NCBI GenBank assembly: GCA_043728315.1
Contig: JAYTMT010000002.1
Coordinates: 18,489 to 82,488, forward strand
Direction of reading: 5' to 3'
DNA length: 64,000 nt
From: JAAFIP01 sp043728315
Lineage (GTDB): Bacteria; Pseudomonadota; Gammaproteobacteria; Burkholderiales; Burkholderiaceae_C
Made by a program: the position numbers and the translations under genes. The notes beneath the pieces were generated by a model. The model did no database searches, was not told where the DNA came from, and saw only the letters and a list, made by a program, of their open reading frames with translations. Positions 59,972-64,000 of the stretch are shown piece after piece (position 1 is the first letter of the stretch; every line of letters begins with the position of its first letter).

Positions 59972-62900
59972 ATGAACGCCCCACTGCCCGAGCACATCCG
60001 CAAAGCCCTAGAAACCGTCACGCTGGATGACAAATACTCTCTAGACTACGGGCGCGCCTTCATGAGCGGCGTGCAGGCCTTGGTCAAGCTGCCCATGCTG
60101 CAGCGCCTGCGCGACCAGCAGCTGGGCAAAAACACGGCGGGCTTTATCAGCGGCTACCGCGGCTCGCCGCTGGGCGGCTATGACCAAGCCCTGTGGGCGG
60201 CCAAAAAGCACCTCGAAGCGCGCCATGTGGTGTTTCAGCCCGGGGTGAATGAAGAGCTGGCAGCAACGGCTATTTGGGGCACGCAACAGCTGGGCTTTGC
60301 GCCTGCGGGCAGCAATAAATACGACGGTGTGTTTGGTATTTGGTATGGCAAAGGCCCGGGCGTGGACCGCACCAGCGATGTCTTCAAACACGCCAACATG
60401 GCGGGCACCACCGCATGGGGCGGCGTGATCGCCGTGGCGGGGGACGACCACGTTGCCAAAAGCTCCACCGCAGCCCACCAAAGCGACCATATTTTCAAAG
60501 CCTGCGGCCTGCCGGTATTTTTTCCGGCCAGCGTGCAAGAGATTTTGGATTTGGGCATCCACGCCTTTGCCATGAGCCGCTATGCAGGTGTGTGGGCAGG
60601 TATGAAGACGATTCAAGAGATTGTCGAGAGCAGCGCCACGGCCATGATTGACCCCGACCGCGTGCAGATTGTGATGCCCACAGACTTTGCCATGCCCCCA
60701 AGCGGTGTACACATCCGCTGGCCTGATGCCGCGCTGGACCAAGAAAAGCGCTTGTTTGACACCAAATGGTATGCCGCGCTGGCCTATATCCGCGCTAATC
60801 GCTTGAATTACAACGCCATCGAAGGTAAAAACGACCGCTTCGGCCTGATAGCCAGCGGCAAAGCCTACAACGACACCCGCCAAGCCCTACTGGATTTGGG
60901 GCTAGACGACGACACTTGCCACCGCGTGGGCATCCGGTTGCACAAAGTGGGTGTGGTGTGGCCGCTAGAAGCCCAGCTCACGCGCGAGTTCGCCACTGGG
61001 TTACAGGAAATTTTGGTGGTGGAAGAAAAGCGCCAAGTGATTGAATACCAGCTCAAAGAAGAGCTGTACAACTGGCGCAGCGATGTGCGGCCAACGATAG
61101 TGGGCAAGTTTGACGACTCGACCACCGAGGGCTATTTAGGTGGCGAGTGGAGCATGCCCAACCCGAGCGCCAGCACCCTGCTGCGGGCGAACGCAGATTT
61201 GTCGCCCGCCCTGATTGCCCAAGCGATTGCCAAGCGCCTGATGAAGCTGGGTGTGGATGCGGACACAGCCGCACGCATGAAGCACAGGCTTGATGTGATT
61301 GAAGCCAAAGAGCGCGCCATGCAAGTGATTGAGGTGGCCAGCAAAAACGGCACGGGCGTAGATGCCGAGCGCCAGCCTTGGTTTTGCTCGGGCTGCCCGC
61401 ACAACACCAGCACCAAAGTGCCCGAGGGCTCGCGCGCTATGGCGGGCATTGGCTGCCATTTCATGAGCATTTGGATGGACCGCAGCACCGTGGGATTCAC
61501 CCAAATGGGCGGCGAAGGCGTACCTTGGGTGGGCCAGCAGCCCTTTAGCCACGACCAGCACATGTTTGCCAATCTGGGTGACGGCACCTATTTTCACAGC
61601 GGCCTGCTGGCGGTACGCCAAAGTGTGGTAGCAGGGGTGAACATTACCTACAAAATACTTTACAACGATGCTGTGGCCATGACTGGTGGCCAGCAAATTG
61701 GCGAGCGCGCCGAAGGCCACAGCGTGCTACAAATTGCCAACAGCATGCGCGCCGAGGGCGCACAGCGCATCGTGGTGGTGACCGATGAACCCGAGAAATA
61801 CGACGGATTTAGCAGTGCCGTGGGCGAGGCGCTGGCGCTGCCCACGGGCGTGCAAGTGTTCCACCGCGACGAGCTCGACCGCATCCAACGCGAGATGCGT
61901 GAGATCAAGGGCACAACCGTCATCATTTATGACCAAACCTGCGCCACCGAGAAACGCCGGCGCAGAAAGCGCGGCAAAATGCTTGACCCAGCCATCCGCG
62001 TGGTGATCAATGAGCTGGTCTGCGAGGGCTGCGGCGACTGCGGCGTGCAGTCTAACTGCATGAGCGTTGAGCCGCTAGAGACCGAGTTTGGCCGCAAACG
62101 CCAAATCAACCAAAGCACTTGTAACAAAGACATCAGCTGTGTGAAAGGCTTTTGCCCTAGCTTTGTCACGGTGGAAGGCGGCAGTTTCAAAAAGAAAAGC
62201 AAATCTGCTGCGCCCTCAAGTCCAATTTCAAGCCCAACCTTGAACCCAACATCGAGCGCAGCGCAGAGCGCGTTGACTGCACCTTTTGACGTGACCCTGC
62301 CAGAGCCAGAGTTGCCCAGTATCGCCCACCCTTGGGGCATCATCGTAGCCGGTGTGGGCGGCACGGGCATCATCACCATTGGCCAGCTTTTGGGCATGGC
62401 CGCCCACATGGAGGGCAAGGGCATCGTCACGCAAGACGCGGCAGGCTTGGCGCAAAAAGGCGGGGCCACGTGGAGCCATGTGCTGATTGGGGAGAGCCAA
62501 GACGCCATCCGCACCACGCGGGTGAGCATGGCGCAGGCCGATTTAATTGTGGGTTGCGACCCGATTGTGGCAGCGGGCAAAGAAACCCTGCTGCGCATGC
62601 AGCCGGGTAAAACCCATGTGGCGCTCAACGCCCACAGCACGCCCACGGCGGCTTTTGTGAAAAATGCCAATTGGCAAAACCCAGCGCAGGCTTGCGTGGC
62701 GCAAATCGCAGGCGCAGTGGGCGTGGACGGCGTGGCCGCTTTCAACGCCGACGCCATGGCCAGCACACTGATGGGGGACACGATCTTTATTAACCCCATG
62801 GTGCTGGGCTACGCATGGCAAAAAGGCTGGGTGCCGCTGGGCCTCGAATCACTCATGCGCGCCATGGAGCTCAACAACGTGGCCATTGCGCAAAACAAAG

Positions 62901-63613
62901 CCGCCTTCATGTGGGGCCGCCGCGCCGCACACGATTACACCAGCATGGAGCAACTGCTCACTCCCGTGCAAACCATTGCCATGCCTGCCAAGCGCGAGCC
63001 ACTGGATGCACTGATAGCCAAGCGCGCAGAGTATTTGGTGGGTTACCAAAATGCGGCCTATGCACAGCAATACCAAGACTTTGTGGCAACCGTGCGCAGC
63101 GCGGAAGCGCCGCTGGGCAAAGCCACGCTTACGGAAGCCGTGGCCAAAAGCCTGTTCAAGCTGATGGCCTACAAAGACGAATACGAGGTGGCGCGCCTGC
63201 ACACCGACACGGCATTTTTAGACACAATCAAGGCGCAGTTTGAGGGCGATTACACCCTGAACTACCACCTTGCGCCGCCGCTATTGTCCAAAAAAGACGA
63301 CAAAGGCCACCTGATTAAACGCAAATTTGGGCCTTCGATGCTCACGGGATTCAAGCTGCTGGCCAAGCTCAAAGGCCTGCGCGGCACGGCATTTGACATT
63401 TTTGGCAAAACCGCAGAGCGCCAAATGGAGCGCCGCTGGATTGGCCAATACCGCACAGGCATGCAAGCGGCCGTAGCCAAGCTGGATGCTGCCAACCACG
63501 GCGCAGCGCTAGAGCTGGCCAGAATCCCAGAATCTATCAAAGGATTTGGCCATGTGAAAGAGCGCAACGAGCGGGTGGCGCAGGCATTATGGGACAAAAT
63601 TACTCATAAATAA
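59972..63613 (+). CDS. Indolepyruvate ferredoxin oxidoreductase family protein (single chain)
   Basis: A 1213-residue fusion of the alpha and beta subunits of 2-oxoacid:ferredoxin oxidoreductase, as in the IOR-type proteins of many proteobacteria. It should oxidatively decarboxylate an aryl- or branched-chain 2-oxoacid to the acyl-CoA. The N-terminal part has FISGYRGSPLGGYDQALWAA and PGVNEELAATAIWGTQQLG; the ThDP-binding part has CSGCPHNTSTKVPEGSRAMA and NLGDGTYFHSG. A ferredoxin-type cysteine cluster lies at about 685-730 (CEGCGDCGVQSNC), and the gamma-like part has GVGGTGIITIGQLLGMAAHM. The ATG at 59972 has only a modest ribosome site. Stand-alone gene. Confidence 0.93.
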   Translation: MNAPLPEHIRKALETVTLDDKYSLDYGRAFMSGVQALVKLPMLQRLRDQQLGKNTAGFISGYRGSPLGGYDQALWAAKKHLEARHVVFQPGVNEELAATAIWGTQQLGFAPAGSNKYDGVFGIWYGKGPGVDRTSDVFKHANMAGTTAWGGVIAVAGDDHVAKSSTAAHQSDHIFKACGLPVFFPASVQEILDLGIHAFAMSRYAGVWAGMKTIQEIVESSATAMIDPDRVQIVMPTDFAMPPSGVHIRWPDAALDQEKRLFDTKWYAALAYIRANRLNYNAIEGKNDRFGLIASGKAYNDTRQALLDLGLDDDTCHRVGIRLHKVGVVWPLEAQLTREFATGLQEILVVEEKRQVIEYQLKEELYNWRSDVRPTIVGKFDDSTTEGYLGGEWSMPNPSASTLLRANADLSPALIAQAIAKRLMKLGVDADTAARMKHRLDVIEAKERAMQVIEVASKNGTGVDAERQPWFCSGCPHNTSTKVPEGSRAMAGIGCHFMSIWMDRSTVGFTQMGGEGVPWVGQQPFSHDQHMFANLGDGTYFHSGLLAVRQSVVAGVNITYKILYNDAVAMTGGQQIGERAEGHSVLQIANSMRAEGAQRIVVVTDEPEKYDGFSSAVGEALALPTGVQVFHRDELDRIQREMREIKGTTVIIYDQTCATEKRRRRKRGKMLDPAIRVVINELVCEGCGDCGVQSNCMSVEPLETEFGRKRQINQSTCNKDISCVKGFCPSFVTVEGGSFKKKSKSAAPSSPISSPTLNPTSSAAQSALTAPFDVTLPEPELPSIAHPWGIIVAGVGGTGIITIGQLLGMAAHMEGKGIVTQDAAGLAQKGGATWSHVLIGESQDAIRTTRVSMAQADLIVGCDPIVAAGKETLLRMQPGKTHVALNAHSTPTAAFVKNANWQNPAQACVAQIAGAVGVDGVAAFNADAMASTLMGDTIFINPMVLGYAWQKGWVPLGLESLMRAMELNNVAIAQNKAAFMWGRRAAHDYTSMEQLLTPVQTIAMPAKREPLDALIAKRAEYLVGYQNAAYAQQYQDFVATVRSAEAPLGKATLTEAVAKSLFKLMAYKDEYEVARLHTDTAFLDTIKAQFEGDYTLNYHLAPPLLSKKDDKGHLIKRKFGPSMLTGFKLLAKLKGLRGTAFDIFGKTAERQMERRWIGQYRTGMQAAVAKLDAANHGAALELARIPESIKGFGHVKERNERVAQALWDKITHK

Positions 63614-63653
63614 ATAGCGGCATATGACCATATGACCATATGGCGCTGACGTT
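63613..63653 (-). repeat. 45-bp dispersed repeat, copy I
   Basis: On the minus strand it begins AACGTCAGCGCCATATGG and carries a duplicated TCATATGG unit. It overlaps the end of the oxidoreductase gene and points away from copy J, 215 bases further on. Confidence 0.75.
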
Positions 63654-63867
63654 GGTCTAAATTTCTTTGAAATACAGGTTTTCAGATGGTTTGGGGCATA
63701 CCCGGCGTGCAGGCATTGCACGTACATCTGAGCCAAATTCCTTTGAGTGAAAGCGCTGCACCAATGCGTGTTCCGCTCTTTGGTGCTTACTGCTCAGCTT
63801 GCGGGTCAACAGCTTGCTGGAGCGCTGCTTCATGCTCAGATTTGCACTTTTTACGAAAAATAGTGGC

Positions 63868-63912
63868 AATGTCAGCGTCATATGGTCATAAAACGCTACA
63901 TTTTATATAGTA
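63868..63912 (+). repeat. 45-bp dispersed repeat, copy J
   Basis: Reads AATGTCAGCGTCATATGG, then GCTACATTTTATATAGTA. It ends 20 bases before a possible gene start at the right edge. The 215 bases between copies I and J hold no convincing gene. Confidence 0.85.
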
Positions 63913-63932
63913 TGCAGCGAGCAAGGAGTAAC

Positions 63933-64000
63933 GTGCCTGCGGTATTAAGACCTCAAAGCGGGCATAGCCCGAGCAGAGTTTTGGCTATCCCGACGCGCCC
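63933..64000 (+). CDS. Possible gene start, cut by the window edge
   Basis: A GTG at 63933, preceded by AAGGAG at the right distance, opens a frame reading MPAVLRPQSGHSPSRVLAIP that continues past the edge. Too short for a family call. It directly follows a dispersed repeat. Confidence 0.35.
   Translation, partial: MPAVLRPQSGHSPSRVLAIPTR

Noticed and set aside
61927..62799. Antisense frame of 290 codons in the oxidoreductase gene
   Set aside because: No motifs; the plus strand carries the gamma-like domain of the enzyme over the same bases.
63657..63881. 74-codon minus-strand frame between repeat copies I and J
   Set aside because: No ribosome site or recognisable motif; its N-terminal part overlaps repeat J.

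Overview
The window looks like a chromosomal segment of a betaproteobacterium of the order Burkholderiales, most probably family Comamonadaceae. The grounds are the atpIBEFHAGDC order, a ybeD-lipB-lipA group preceded by a D-amino-acid aminotransferase gene, a single-chain indolepyruvate oxidoreductase, GTP-dependent PEP carboxykinase, and the codon and base composition. Species cannot be fixed from the sequence alone. No rRNA, tRNA, CRISPR array or transposase gene was seen.

Layout. 1-1.25 kb: 5' part of modA (molybdate-binding protein) and a coupled DUF4160/DUF2442 pair. 1.5-3.5 kb: pckG with terminator. 3.6-5.1 kb: an AT-richer two-gene cassette of unknown function. 5.2-9.0 kb: nucleotidyltransferase-fold protein, small membrane protein, LysR regulator, a 260-bp inverted-repeat element, and a metallophosphoesterase. 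9.1-12.0 kb: an MCE-type lipid transport operon without an ATPase gene. 12.0-27.3 kb: thirteen genes on the minus strand that read as one catabolic operon: a branched-chain-type ABC importer whose second ATPase is fused to a Tm-1-like (UPF0261) domain, a PEP-hydrolase-like TIM barrel, flotillin, two START-like (SRPBCC) proteins (one fused to a quinone oxidoreductase), two tandem amidohydrolases, an alpha/beta hydrolase and a FAH-family hydrolase. A divergent TetR gene and a perfect palindrome sit at its head.

28.3-37.4 kb: an envelope cluster with an OmpA-like protein, three secreted caspase-fold (C14) proteins, a CHASE2 membrane sensor without output enzyme, and a caspase gene fragment. 37.4-43.6 kb: EamA transporter, HipA-family kinase (YjjJ type) and SWIM/SNF2 helicase. 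43.6-48.9 kb: lipA, lipB, ybeD, aminotransferase, a metallo-beta-lactamase-fold gene broken by one amber codon, and a CopD-like membrane protein. 49.2-56.6 kb: the complete F1Fo ATP synthase operon. 56.7-64 kb: cyclic-nucleotide-binding regulator, FixJ-type response regulator, mltA, an MliC-like lipoprotein, the indolepyruvate oxidoreductase and a possible gene start at the right edge.

The most unusual feature runs across the window: a dispersed repeat of about 45 bp, present in ten recognisable copies. Four lie in open reading frames (lipB, the aminotransferase, the first caspase, the MliC-like lipoprotein) without breaking them and are read in three different frames. Two sit at the centre of long inverted repeats. 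lipB also carries a second, unrelated in-frame palindromic insertion.
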